Positions 45,370-54,613 are shown, counted from the first letter of the stretch. The stretch: 64,000 bases of DNA from Chloroflexota bacterium (GCA_013112715.1 JABFGB010000010.1:113490-177489), one strand, 5' to 3'. Notes: a model not told the origin generated them from the sequence alone. A program made the numbers and translations.

Positions 45370-46200
45370 ATGACCCCAGTTTTTGTTCTCACCAATCATA
45401 AGGGCGGCGTAGGCAAATCTACGTCCGCGACGAATATCGCCTATGGCATCTCGCAAATGTTGGCCCAATTCGGCGTTGCCAATCATCGCGTGCTGTTGAT
45501 TGACACGGATAGTCAAGGTCACGCCACCTTAGTCACCACTAGCCGGAATGATTTCGGGCGGGAAGACAGCTTGTACACGGTACTCAATGCCGACCGGAAA
45601 GATGCTACCACGATTTTGAAGCAGTGCATAGTGGCGAGTGAATGGGACGCCAATCTGCACGTGCTTCCCGCCTCGCCGCTACTCGAAGCCGCCGAACGGG
45701 AATTGATTGCTGTGCCCGGTGCGCCTTATCGTCTTTCGGAACCACTAAGTCAGATCGCCAGCCACTACGCGGCAGTGGTCATTGATACTCGCCCGTCGTT
45801 TTCCTTACTCACCGAAATGAGTCTGATCGCCGCGACCGACGCGCTCATCCCGATTGAGCCACGCTATCTGGAAACGGTCGGGTTGGAATCGGTGGTCAAC
45901 AAAATTGAGTCCATCCGACAGGGCTGGCGCTGCCCTGATTTGAAGGTGGGCGGGATTGTCGTCACCAAACTCGACAAACGCATGAAAGGGCATGTCGAGA
46001 TGCTAGATGGCCTCAAAGCTCATCCGGTACTGGGACGATTGTTATGCGGTGTGATTCCGGCTAATGAAGCGGTGGCCTATGCCCATCATGCCCACAAGAG
46101 CGTGTATGAGTACAACCCCGAATGCCCAGCCAGCCAAGCCTATGCCGTGTTAGCCGCTCAACTCATCAAAAAAACGATGGTGATTAGAGGGGGTGCGTGA
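45370..46200 (+). CDS. parA: ParA-family partition ATPase
   Basis: 276 residues from the ATG at 45370 (AGGAGG nine bases upstream). The deviant Walker A is FVLTNHKGGVGKSTSATNIAYG, followed by VLLIDTDSQGHATLVTT (Walker A') and YAAVVIDTRPSF (Walker B). The length and lack of an N-terminal HTH fit small plasmid/chromosome-type ParA proteins. It drives segregation of DNA together with ParB bound to a centromere site. TGATG overlap with the downstream parB gene. A longer frame from 45277 is rejected because it crosses the dyad region and lacks a Shine-Dalgarno. Confidence 0.93.
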   Translation: MTPVFVLTNHKGGVGKSTSATNIAYGISQMLAQFGVANHRVLLIDTDSQGHATLVTTSRNDFGREDSLYTVLNADRKDATTILKQCIVASEWDANLHVLPASPLLEAAERELIAVPGAPYRLSEPLSQIASHYAAVVIDTRPSFSLLTEMSLIAATDALIPIEPRYLETVGLESVVNKIESIRQGWRCPDLKVGGIVVTKLDKRMKGHVEMLDGLKAHPVLGRLLCGVIPANEAVAYAHHAHKSVYEYNPECPASQAYAVLAAQLIKKTMVIRGGA

Positions 46201-47408
46201 TGGCAAAGAAAGCCGACACCCCCAATCGGATTAACGCCCTACTGCAAGATGTCGGGCAGATGATGATTTTGAATGCTGACCCGACGGAACGATTGCAGGA
46301 TACCCATCTGCGGGTTGAAAACCTTCCAATTCAATTGGTGCGGCCTGATCCCGCCCAACCCCGACGTGTGTTGCCTGAAACGATTTACCAAGCGTTTCAC
46401 CAGCAGCACCTCACCCCGTATCAAGCACTCAAGGAACTCGTTCAACTCGTGCAAATCGCCGCCCGCCAGAAGGGGCGGCCTTTCACCCATGTCTTGGATT
46501 TACTGCCCAATCCCAATGATGAAACCGAGACGGATGTCCCTGTCACGCTCACCCCTGAAGAAATCCTGCTGCGGGATTTGGTCAATCTCGCGGTGACGAT
46601 TCGGGATGATGGGCAGGTCAACCCGCTGACAGTGGTGGATAAATCCGAAGGCATGGCGCACATCTACCAGATCGAGACCGGAGAGCGGCGTTACTGGGCG
46701 ACGTGGTTGATGATGGAATTCCTGCCGGGGTATCAGGGCGATGGCTCCATACCCTGCATCATCGTCCCCTCCAATCGAGCGTCGGTGTTCCGCCAAGCCA
46801 AAGAAAACACCTCTCGCGCTGGATTAAATGCTATTGCTATGGCTCGTCAATCAGCTTTGCTTGTCTTGGCGGTACATGGCATTAGACCCCCGTTGGATGG
46901 CCCAGTTTCCAATGATTTTTATCGTCTCGCCCTTGAGTTTACACTGCGCGACCAACGTGAACACGTCAATGATATTTTGGCTGCTATGGGCGGAATCACA
47001 CGAAGTTATTTCAGCTACTACAAATCGCTCTTGCGTCTCTCTGATGAGGCCATCGAATTGGCTGATCGTCACAATATTGACGAAAAACGGCTTCGCTATG
47101 TTGTTTCCTTACCCTCAGAAGCTCAGACAGAAATGGTGCGGCAAATCATCGATTTCGGGTTAACCAGTGCTCAAGTGAAAGAGCTTTGTAGTGAAGGTGA
47201 TGGAGCTTCCGATGTTTCTCGAAACGACGGCGTCTCTAAGAAAACACGCCAATTGGTAAAACTCATTCGCTCGACAATTGATACCGAGCCATCTCAAGTA
47301 GCACATGCCTTAGTGGAGCAGGAGAAGTCCGTTCACATGGCAACCGCTCGTCTAAATGAGTTGCGAGAGCTTCTAATCCAAGTCGAGGAGTTTCTCAACG
47401 ATCTATAA
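46200..47408 (+). CDS. parB: ParB-family partition protein
   Basis: 402 residues. A ParB N-terminal domain is shown by LPIQLVRPDPAQPRRVLPETIYQ, GQVNPLTVVDKSEGMAHIYQIETGERRYWATWLM (the NPLTVV and GERRYWA motifs, the CTP-binding region) and a following helix-turn-helix region (ITRSYFSYYKSLLRLSDEAIELAD). An insertion of about 65 residues separates the first two motifs, longer than in typical ParB. The C-terminus is predicted helical for dimerisation. It follows parA with a start/stop overlap. A perfect 26-bp palindrome begins at its last codon. Confidence 0.85.
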   Translation: MAKKADTPNRINALLQDVGQMMILNADPTERLQDTHLRVENLPIQLVRPDPAQPRRVLPETIYQAFHQQHLTPYQALKELVQLVQIAARQKGRPFTHVLDLLPNPNDETETDVPVTLTPEEILLRDLVNLAVTIRDDGQVNPLTVVDKSEGMAHIYQIETGERRYWATWLMMEFLPGYQGDGSIPCIIVPSNRASVFRQAKENTSRAGLNAIAMARQSALLVLAVHGIRPPLDGPVSNDFYRLALEFTLRDQREHVNDILAAMGGITRSYFSYYKSLLRLSDEAIELADRHNIDEKRLRYVVSLPSEAQTEMVRQIIDFGLTSAQVKELCSEGDGASDVSRNDGVSKKTRQLVKLIRSTIDTEPSQVAHALVEQEKSVHMATARLNELRELLIQVEEFLNDL

Positions 47409-47432
47409 ATTGTTGACCCGGGTCAACAATTT
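47407..47432. promoter_or_regulatory. perfect 26-bp palindrome at the parB stop, candidate partition site
   Basis: Half-site AAATTGTTGACCC is followed directly by its exact reverse complement with no spacer. The core TGTTGACC/GGTCAACA has the TGTT...AACA ends of chromosomal parS sites (TGTTtcacgtgaaACA) but a different centre. It begins inside the parB stop codon. Candidate parS-like centromere or operator for the primase unit. Confidence 0.55.
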
Positions 47433-47444
47433 GAGGAATGAGTG

Positions 47445-47609
47445 ATGACTAATCGATCGCGTGGCCCACCGAAAAAAGAAAAACCGCCTTCATTTAGGGC
47501 AGGCGGACAGGAAAACCATCTAGCTATTGCAATGACTCATGAGAACTTTCATTGTAGTAGGTTTATGGCCTGTCCGCAAGCAAATCTCACTTCAATTTAC
47601 AGAAATTAG
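47445..47609 (+). CDS. possible 54-residue basic peptide between parB and primase
   Basis: ATG at 47445 is preceded by GAGGAA (eight bases away) and runs to TAG at 47607. The product begins MTNRSRGPPKKEKPPSFRAGG and is strongly basic in its first third. It has no recognisable family. Position in a replication/partition unit favours a real small DNA-binding peptide, but the second half is unremarkable and chance cannot be excluded. Confidence 0.35.
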   Translation: MTNRSRGPPKKEKPPSFRAGGQENHLAIAMTHENFHCSRFMACPQANLTSIYRN

Positions 47610-47643
47610 ACCGATTTTTTGCATTATGACAGGAGAGACTATC

Positions 47644-49992
47644 ATGTCCAATGAACCTTTGATTGTTCAGGCCGCCCAATCGAATACCATCCTTGATGCG
47701 GCTTTGATGTATGCCCGTTTAGGGATGAGTATTATTCCCCTCAAAGGCAAACGTCCCTCTTTAGCCAGTTGGACTCAACTTCAACAAATTCGCGCTGATG
47801 CTGTGACCATCCATCGTTGGCAACGTAATGGGTTGTTGCAAAATGTTGGCCTTGTGTGCGGTAGTGCCTCACAAAATCTAATCGTTTTGGATGCCGATGG
47901 GCCAGCGAGCTATGTGGCGTTCGCTGCCACCTTTCCCAAATTGGCTGAAACCTATACGGTTGCAACGGGTAGCGGGAAGGGTCATCATGTCTATTTTTAT
48001 GTGGAAAATCTGCCTGACAGTATCAAGGCGATGAACCTGCCGATTGGTAATTTGGAATTGTGTGCAAATGGACGGCAGGTAGTCGCACCGCCAAGTGTGC
48101 ATCCGGTGACAGGTAATCCCTATAGTGTGCATAAACCGCTGGATGTTTTGCGGGTCGAAACACTCATCGAATTAGCCCAGTGGATTGAATCATTCAAGAG
48201 CAAGTCCCAATCTGCACCAACCTCCTTTGAGTCAATGCCTCCGAATCATTCCACTAAATTGAATCCCAAAGTGATGGAAGAAATTGAGCGGTATTTTTTG
48301 CAGCAGGGCTATCGAGAGGTGGGGGAGTGGTTGCATGGGCCGTGTATTTATCCCCATCGCCATCAGCACGGTGATCGCAATCCCTCGTTCGGCTTCAATC
48401 GCATCAGTGGATTTGGGTCGTGTTTTGTCTGCGGTACGATTTTGGCGAAAGACATCTGTGCGGCGGTTGGAATTGATGTCAGTACCCTCGGAGGACTAGT
48501 TGAGAATTATTCAAAGACAAATCCCCCTCACCAGCCCACAGCCGTTAGGCTGTCTTTGCCCGTGAATGAGCCACGAATCCCCCAAGAAACCAAGCTTGCC
48601 AGTATCACATTCCCTCCGCCGATGCCTCCAAGCGACCTACCACCTTTTGAGCCAAATTTTGGAGTATCTATCCGTGACCTAAAACTCCCTAACTGGCTAA
48701 AAATCTATGTGGAATGGGCTGGGGCAACGGGCAATCAGACGCCTTTGTCATTCCATCTCGCGGCGGGATTATGGCTACTATCCGTCGCGGTGGGCCGCCG
48801 ATTGTATGGATCAGCGCCTTGGGGAGTGAAGATTTTCCCGAATCTATATCTGATGCTGATCGCGGCGACGACTTATTATCGCAAATCCACCGCGTATAAA
48901 TTGGCTGAGGGTATCGCACTTGAGGCCATTCCTCATATGTTGATGGCAACGCCGGGTTCGCCTGAACGCTTTCAAGAGGCGCTGGCAGGTCAACTACCCG
49001 GTAATTTTGACAAGCTCAATCCAACAGAACAGGAGCGTTTTCGGAAAGCCCAACCCTTTGCCGCCCAACGTGGGTTGCTTAAAGACGAGGTGGCCGGGCT
49101 ATTTGGGGTCATTAACAAGCGGGATTATATGACGGGAATGAAAGATTTGCTGATGGAACTCTATGACTGCCCTGACCGCTCTAGCAAAGAAACACAGTCT
49201 GGGGTCACGATTGTCGAGAATGCTGCCTTATCTATTCTGGGTGTGACAACCCCGGCAGGCCTGGCGGCTGGGGTGAGTGAGGCGGATTGGGCTAATGGCT
49301 TGCTGGTACGTTTTGCCTTGGTTACGCCAGAATTGGATTACACTGAACGACCATCTGCAATTACCTATCAACCACCTCCGCCAATACTTATAGAAGGCTT
49401 ACGTCGGTTACATGACCGCCTGCCAAATCCTGTCCAGACTGAACGGGGTCTGACTCCACCAGCAGCGCTTGAACTAGATGTCGCTTGCTGGTTAGAGTGT
49501 CAAAATTATGGGGATCGCCTGCGCCGCCTATGTGCCCCGCATCAAGATACTGAACTGGATGAACGGCTCAAGGGTGTCTATGGACGTTTGCATGTCCAAG
49601 CCTTCAAACTTGCCACATTGATGGCCGCTTTGGATTGGCTGGATACCGATTTGCCAGTGCCGACGCTCACGGTTGACCATTGGTCAATGGGAGAGACGAT
49701 AGCGGAAACGTGGCGGATGAGCGCCCATCGTTTGATTGAGCAGATGGATCGGCGAGGCGAGGCTAGTCATGAGCGCCGCCAGCAAGACACGTTATTACGA
49801 GCGATTCGGCAATCGGGCATTGAAGGTATCAGTTTGAGGGTGTTATATCGGAATCTGCACCTGACTGCCCAGCGTGCGCGATTGTTGACCCAAGAATTGG
49901 CCCGTGCAGGTTTGGTTGTGGAACGGCGTCTAGGTGGGATTGAGTGGTATGTCGCCAGTGAATATGCCATTGTCGAAAACTCGCTGATTTAG
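47644..49992 (+). CDS. primase-polymerase (Prim-Pol) fused to DUF3987 helicase-like domain
   Basis: 782 residues from MSNEPLIVQAAQ (GGAGAG upstream). N-terminal bifunctional primase/polymerase domain ~15-190: LDAALMYARLGMSIIPLKGKRPSLASWTQLQQ, the metal-binding NLIVLDADGP and GSGKGHHVYFYVE motifs. A zinc-finger-like segment follows (CIYPHRHQHGDRNPSF...SCFVCG). The C-terminal ~430 residues are DUF3987: PLSFHLAAGLWLLSVAVGRRLY, then NLYLMLIAATTYYRKSTAYKLAE where a P-loop is expected; the usual G...GKST is degenerate (RKST retained). Replication initiator/primase of a plasmid-like element. It is followed four bases later by an iteron-like array. Confidence 0.85.
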   Translation: MSNEPLIVQAAQSNTILDAALMYARLGMSIIPLKGKRPSLASWTQLQQIRADAVTIHRWQRNGLLQNVGLVCGSASQNLIVLDADGPASYVAFAATFPKLAETYTVATGSGKGHHVYFYVENLPDSIKAMNLPIGNLELCANGRQVVAPPSVHPVTGNPYSVHKPLDVLRVETLIELAQWIESFKSKSQSAPTSFESMPPNHSTKLNPKVMEEIERYFLQQGYREVGEWLHGPCIYPHRHQHGDRNPSFGFNRISGFGSCFVCGTILAKDICAAVGIDVSTLGGLVENYSKTNPPHQPTAVRLSLPVNEPRIPQETKLASITFPPPMPPSDLPPFEPNFGVSIRDLKLPNWLKIYVEWAGATGNQTPLSFHLAAGLWLLSVAVGRRLYGSAPWGVKIFPNLYLMLIAATTYYRKSTAYKLAEGIALEAIPHMLMATPGSPERFQEALAGQLPGNFDKLNPTEQERFRKAQPFAAQRGLLKDEVAGLFGVINKRDYMTGMKDLLMELYDCPDRSSKETQSGVTIVENAALSILGVTTPAGLAAGVSEADWANGLLVRFALVTPELDYTERPSAITYQPPPPILIEGLRRLHDRLPNPVQTERGLTPPAALELDVACWLECQNYGDRLRRLCAPHQDTELDERLKGVYGRLHVQAFKLATLMAALDWLDTDLPVPTLTVDHWSMGETIAETWRMSAHRLIEQMDRRGEASHERRQQDTLLRAIRQSGIEGISLRVLYRNLHLTAQRARLLTQELARAGLVVERRLGGIEWYVASEYAIVENSLI

Positions 49993-49997
49993 GGTAT

Positions 49998-50159
49998 GCG
50001 ACAAACGCGACATAGGCGACACGCGACAATGCGACAAATCCAAAACAACCGTAACTCTGGATTGTGAATGATGTTATATTTTCTTGGTTGTTGTATTTAT
50101 ATATTGCTATAAATTATAGTTGTCGCGCTGTCACATGTCGCATCTGTCGCGTTTGTCAC
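49998..50159. repeat. mirror-symmetric iteron array, candidate replication origin
   Basis: Five GCGACA copies start at 49998, 50007, 50016, 50023 and 50031. Five inverse copies (TGTCGC or TGTCAC) start at 50121, 50129, 50136, 50145 and 50154. Spacings are 9, 9, 7, 8 and then 8, 7, 9, 9, so the arms (39 bp each, 32 of 39 complementary) are true inverted repeats. Between them lies an AT-rich 84-bp core with runs such as TTATATTTTC and TATATATTGC. The position directly after the primase gene fits an origin with an unwinding core, or a binding site for the primase or ParB. Confidence 0.6.
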
Positions 50160-50246
50160 ATAAAGGTAGAAACTGTGTGGAACAGATAGTAAGGCTGAGT
50201 ATAATTAGTTGGTCAAATTGGCAATTTATGAAAAGGGGCACATTTT

Positions 50247-51197
50247 ATGACGGTTTCTTTAGTAACGGGCGGGGCAGGTTTCATTGGGTCACATCTTGTT
50301 GAAGCTCTATTGGCTGAAGGTCATGAAGTACGGGTTGTGGATAATTTTGCTACAGGTAAGCGTGAGAATTTGTCCCCATCTATAGACAAGATCAAGTTAT
50401 ACGAAATTAGCATTACCGATGCTGCCGCACTTCAAGAAGCGATGGACGGGGTAAATTACGTTTTCCATCAAGCCGCCATTCCATCCGTACCCCGTTCGGT
50501 AGCTGATCCTGTTACCTGTCACGAGGTGAATGTCACTGGCACGTTCAATGTGCTGAATGCCGCACGATTGGCAGGTGTCAAACGAGTGGTCTATGCCGCG
50601 TCATCATCAGCCTATGGCGATATTGAAGGTGATTATAAACAGGAAGATATGGCCCCGCGACCATTATCCCCATATGGCGCTGCGAAATTGGCGGGTGAGT
50701 ATTATATGCAGGTTTTTTATAGAGTGTATGGTTTAGAGACCGTCTGCCTGCGCTATTTTAACGTATTTGGCCCGCGCCAAGACCCGAAATCTGAATATGC
50801 AGCAGTCATCCCAAAATTCGCCACCGCGATGCTTGAAGGCAAGTCGCCCACTATTTATGGGGATGGTACACAATCCCGCGATTTCACCTATATCGAAAAT
50901 ACCGTAAAGGGGAATCTGCTGGCTGCAAAAAGCCCTATTGCTCCGGGGCAGGTCATTAATTTGGCCTGTGGACAGCGCTACACATTGCTAGATTTAGTGA
51001 ATGTGATTAATGACCATCTTGGCACGAATATCAAACCGACATTTGCGCCAACCCGCACAGGTGACATTAAGCATTCGCTGGCGGATATTTCTAAGGCGGA
51101 AGAATTATTGGGTTACGCGCCAGCAAGACTGTTTAAAGATGGTGTATCGAATACAGTGAACTGGTTTGCCGCGCAACCCAAGAAGGAACAGAGCTAG
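50247..51197 (+). CDS. NAD-dependent epimerase (UDP-glucose/UDP-GlcNAc 4-epimerase type)
   Basis: 316 residues. Extended short-chain dehydrogenase: N-terminal GGAGFIGSHLVEALL nucleotide-binding motif, VDNFATGKRENL, FHQAAIPSVPRSVADP, catalytic SSSAYG and YGAAKLAGEYY (the YxxxK), RYFNVFGPRQDP and the substrate-binding region RDFTYIENTV. PRSVADP and the GPRQDP context favour the WbpP/Gne-like UDP-GlcNAc 4-epimerases, though substrate choice cannot be fixed by eye. It supplies UDP-galacto- or GalNAc-type sugars for polysaccharide. Convergent with the UDP-sugar dehydrogenase gene. Confidence 0.88.
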   Translation: MTVSLVTGGAGFIGSHLVEALLAEGHEVRVVDNFATGKRENLSPSIDKIKLYEISITDAAALQEAMDGVNYVFHQAAIPSVPRSVADPVTCHEVNVTGTFNVLNAARLAGVKRVVYAASSSAYGDIEGDYKQEDMAPRPLSPYGAAKLAGEYYMQVFYRVYGLETVCLRYFNVFGPRQDPKSEYAAVIPKFATAMLEGKSPTIYGDGTQSRDFTYIENTVKGNLLAAKSPIAPGQVINLACGQRYTLLDLVNVINDHLGTNIKPTFAPTRTGDIKHSLADISKAEELLGYAPARLFKDGVSNTVNWFAAQPKKEQS

Positions 51198-51205
51198 ATC
51201 ACCAA

Positions 51206-52525
51206 TTACAAACTAACAATGTTGGCGTATTGCGTGAAGCGGCTTGTTGCATTGCGGGTATCTACGATCAACGGGCTATGCTTCACGATAGTTTCCCAAT
51301 CGTATGCGGTATGATCGGTCACGATTACCAGACAATCGAGCGATTCAAGCCATTCGGTTGAAAATGGAGTGGAGTGTGAAACCTCATCATTTTCCAGCCG
51401 GATGCTTGGGACATGGGGATCATTCCACTCGACCTCTGCCCCTTTTTCATGTAGCAGGTGGATAATGTCTAGGGCAGGACTCTCGCGCACGTCGTCAATA
51501 TCACGTTTATAGGCCACGCCCAGTACCCCGATCCGGGATGATCGAATCGGCTTAACGACATTGTTTAATGCCTCGGCCACTTTATCTACCACATAGAACG
51601 GCATATGGGTGTTAATTTCGCTGGCAAGTTCGATAAAGCGGGCATTATAGTTTAGGGCCTTCAATTTCCAGCTAAGATAATGGGGGTCAACTGGAATGCA
51701 ATGCCCACCCAGACCCGGCCCCGGATAAAATGGCATAAATCCAAAGGGTTTACTCTTAGCCGCTTCAATAATTTCCCAGACATCCAGATTTAGCTTATCA
51801 CACATTAACGCCATTTCATTGACCAGACCGATATTGACAGCCCGGAAGGTGTTTTCAAGCAATTTAACCATTTCGGCGGCGGTGGGGGATGAAACCTTAA
51901 CTACTTTTTCCACGATGGTCTGATAATAAGCAGTCACAATTTCGGTGCAGGCAGGTGTTATACCCCCCACGACTTTCGGGGTGTTGTACACCGCGTATTT
52001 ATCATTGCCGGGGTCAATGCGTTCGGGTGAAAAGGCGACGAATACATCCTGCCCGACAATGAACCCACGTCTTTCGACTTCAGGCCCAACTATTTCTTCT
52101 GTTGTTCCGGGGTAGGTGGTGCTTTCAAGCACGATTAGCATCCCTGCGTGACAAATTTCGGCGACATGCGATGTGGCATCCAAGACAAAAGACATATCAG
52201 GGTCTTTGGTTTTGCGAAGGGGTGTTGGAACGCAGATGCTCACGGCATCAACGGTTTCGAGGGCACTATAATCGGTGAACGCCTGTAACTTACCGTTTCT
52301 AACGAGGGGGGCAAGTTGACTGGTTGGAATGTCGGGAATATAACTTTCACCTGAATTGAGTTTATCAACTTTCCATTCGGAAAGATCAATACCAATCACC
52401 CTAAATCCGGCCTCAGCGAAGGCTACTGCTAAAGGCAAGCCTACGTAGCCCAAGCCAACAATGCCAACAGTAGCCGTACCATCGCTAAATCGGGATAACA
52501 ACTGCTGACGATAATCGGTACTCAT
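51206..52525 (-). CDS. UDP-sugar dehydrogenase (UDP-N-acetylglucosamine/-mannosamine 6-dehydrogenase type)
   Basis: 439 residues from MSTDYRQQLL (GGAG upstream). N-terminal NAD-binding VGIVGLGYVGLPLAVAFAEAGFRVIGID. The tripartite UDPGDH domain follows: STTYPGTTEE, SPERIDPGN, EMVKLLENTFRAVNIGLVNEMAL, PGPGLGGHCIPVDPHYL (catalytic Cys in GGHCIP) and the C-terminal VLGVAYKRDIDDVRESPALDII. The SPERIDPGN and FYPGPGLGGHCIP forms match the WbpA/WbpO group, which makes uronic acid UDP sugars from N-acetylated substrates. Works with the epimerase and glycosyltransferases in surface polysaccharide synthesis. Confidence 0.9.
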   Translation of the reverse strand: MSTDYRQQLLSRFSDGTATVGIVGLGYVGLPLAVAFAEAGFRVIGIDLSEWKVDKLNSGESYIPDIPTSQLAPLVRNGKLQAFTDYSALETVDAVSICVPTPLRKTKDPDMSFVLDATSHVAEICHAGMLIVLESTTYPGTTEEIVGPEVERRGFIVGQDVFVAFSPERIDPGNDKYAVYNTPKVVGGITPACTEIVTAYYQTIVEKVVKVSSPTAAEMVKLLENTFRAVNIGLVNEMALMCDKLNLDVWEIIEAAKSKPFGFMPFYPGPGLGGHCIPVDPHYLSWKLKALNYNARFIELASEINTHMPFYVVDKVAEALNNVVKPIRSSRIGVLGVAYKRDIDDVRESPALDIIHLLHEKGAEVEWNDPHVPSIRLENDEVSHSTPFSTEWLESLDCLVIVTDHTAYDWETIVKHSPLIVDTRNATSRFTQYANIVSL

Positions 52526-52605
52526 AGACGGTTTCTCCATCTTTTTATATAGAAGTTCTTAATTTACAGTTGAACCTAATCGGATGGGTATCAACTGAGT
52601 TTATG

Positions 52606-52820
52606 CTATTCTTCCAATTCGACTGGCGCAAGGTAATATAAATCAGGCTGCCCCTCAGCGATCCATCCAGTTTGACCACTCTCCAATTTGACTTCCCACC
52701 ACAGAATGTCGTCCCGACAGACTGGTAGGCTAATAGTACGCACGATGATTCCGGCTGCGACCATCTCTAAAACTGCCCCGTTGAAACCCGGCATCTCACG
52801 CAACCTCACAAGGTAAACTG
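52606..52820 (-). pseudogene. 3' fragment of an SH3-domain protein
   Basis: The leftward frame ending at 52606 encodes VYLVRLREMPGFNGAVLEMVAAGIIVRTISLP...ILWWEVKLESGQTGWIAEGQ, the C-terminal part of a bacterial SH3 domain (LREMPG, WWEV, GQTGWIAEG). Upstream of about 52820 the frame continues only through sequence that is the antisense of the glycosyltransferase gene. The 5' end is therefore missing: a broken remnant sharing its breakpoint with the neighbour. Confidence 0.6.
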
Positions 52821-53888
52821 GTGAATGAGTGCTGGATCGATGGTCTGCGTGTTTTATCGTTAAATATCCCGTACAGCCAGCACATGAGTTATTTGCGTCG
52901 GATACTCTCATTTATCCGGTTTATGATATTGGCAACTTGGGTTTCGCTGCGTCAGGGCCGAGCGGATGTGATCTTTGCAACTTCGACCCCACTGACGATT
53001 GGCATTCCAGCTATGATTACTTCATGGATCAAACGCCGCCCGTTTGTGTTCGAAGTGCGTGATCTATGGCCGGAGGTGCCAATTGAACTTGGCATTCTCC
53101 GGGGATGGCTACCGGTGACGGTCGCTCGTAATCTAGAACGCATCATTTACCGCAATGCCCAACATATCATCGCATTATCTCCAGGGATCAGAGAAGCCAT
53201 CATCCGTACTGGTGTTGCGCCGGAAAAAGTAAAGGTGATTCCGAATGCGTGCGATAATGATCTTTTTGATGTTTCGCTTCATGTAGGGGAAGTTTTCCGT
53301 GCCCAGCATCCTGAAATTGGCAGCAACAGGCCCTTGGTCGTTTATACGGGAGCATTTGGCGTCGTCAACCATCTCGAATATCTGATCCGGTTAGCTCATC
53401 ATGTCTGCACTCTGGATGACCAGATCGCTTTCTTGCTACTAGGAACGGGAAGTCGTATCGAAGAACTGCGTTCCCTAGCGGAAGAACTGCAGGTGCTCGG
53501 GCGAAATTTGTGGATCATGGATGCGATTCCACGCAAGGAGATGCCAGCGGTACTCTCAACGGCAACATTGGCAACGTCTATCTTTCTTGCGAACCCTGTT
53601 ATATGGTCCAATTCAGCGAACAAATTTTTTGACGCCTTGGCGGCAGGCAAACCCATTGCCATCAATTATGAAGGTTGGCAAGCTGCATTGCTGCGTGAAA
53701 CTGGGGCGGGCTTGGTGCTAGATGCCCAAGATATTCCGGAGGCAGCAAATCAATTGGTTCAGGCTCTACATGATCCAGTCTGGCTGCAACGGGCCAGCCA
53801 GAAAGCCCGGCAGCTAGCACATGAACAATTCTCACGAGACCACTTGGTTCATGCTTTAGAAGCGGAGCTACTGGCAGCAGTTTCCTAA
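52821..53888 (+). pseudogene. N-terminally truncated family-4 glycosyltransferase (WbuB-like)
   Basis: About 350 residues remain. WbuB-type enzymes usually begin with ~80 residues of Rossmann fold before the segment DGLRVLSLNIPYSQHMSYLRRILSF; here that segment starts five codons after GTG 52821, and a stop lies in frame at 52782. The rest is intact: RADVIFATSTPLTIG, RPFVFEVRDLWPE, HIIALSPGIREAIIRTGVAPEKVKVIPNACD, VVYTGAFGVVNHLEYLI and the C-terminal donor domain. The loss of the N-terminal acceptor half probably abolishes activity. No frameshift or internal stop, so the truncation may be recent. Confidence 0.65.
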
Positions 53889-53943
53889 AGTCGGTGGTTG
53901 AACACTTGTCGCCAAATACAGCTCTAGGGATAGGAAGCATCTC

Positions 53944-54549
53944 ATGAACGGTTACCCCGGCAAACGCCTGTTTGATTTGATCATAACCATTCCGATCTTG
54001 ATTTTAACCTCCCCCATTATGTTGGTGCTGGCCATCTTGGTTCGAGTGAAGATGGGATCGCCAATTATCTTTCGCCACCAGCGCCCTGGTCTGCACAGTG
54101 CACCATTTACGATGTTGAAATTTCGCACCATGACCAACGCCACAGACAATGATGGCAATTTGCTCCATGACCTCCATCGGATTACGCCGTTCGGCGAATG
54201 GTTACGCCGAACCAGCTTCGATGAACTACCCCAGTTCATTAATGTACTAAAGGGAGATATGAGCCTGATAGGCCCTCGCCCCCTCCTAATGAAATACTTA
54301 GAACTTTTCACGCCCGAACAGGCACGACGTCATGAAGTGCGTCCGGGTATTACAGGTTGGGCGCAAGTCAGTGGTCGAAATGACACCAACTGGGAAGAGC
54401 GTTTCAGTCGGGATATTTGGTATGTTGATCACTGTTCTTTCGTGCTAGATTGTCGCATTATTTTTCTCACGATCAAAACTGTTTTAACCAGCGATACTAG
54501 TGTAGAGAAAGAACACAAGTTAGGGGAATTCAAAGGCTGGTCCAATTAA
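53944..54549 (+). CDS. PglC-type initiating phosphoglycosyl transferase
   Basis: 201 residues, the size of monotopic PglC enzymes. N-terminal GKRLFDLIITIPILILTSPIMLVLAILV re-entrant helix, RHQRPGLHSAPFTMLKFRTM, the catalytic DELPQFINVLKGDMSLIGPRPLL, RPGITGWAQVSGRND and DIWYVDHCSF. It transfers a sugar-1-phosphate from a UDP sugar to undecaprenyl phosphate, the first step of polysaccharide or glycan assembly at the inner membrane. Fits with the PglE-like aminotransferase downstream. Confidence 0.93.
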   Translation: MNGYPGKRLFDLIITIPILILTSPIMLVLAILVRVKMGSPIIFRHQRPGLHSAPFTMLKFRTMTNATDNDGNLLHDLHRITPFGEWLRRTSFDELPQFINVLKGDMSLIGPRPLLMKYLELFTPEQARRHEVRPGITGWAQVSGRNDTNWEERFSRDIWYVDHCSFVLDCRIIFLTIKTVLTSDTSVEKEHKLGEFKGWSN

Positions 54550-54613
54550 CGGACCCTGAGTGAGATTTAACTTCATATCGGAAGAAGTATATTGAGTCTT
54601 TGTTGGAGGAAAA

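Noticed and set aside
49829..50302. Short frames rich in repeated Arg/His/Ser residues across the iteron array
   Set aside because: Their composition is produced by the GCGACA repeats on either strand; they have no start signals.
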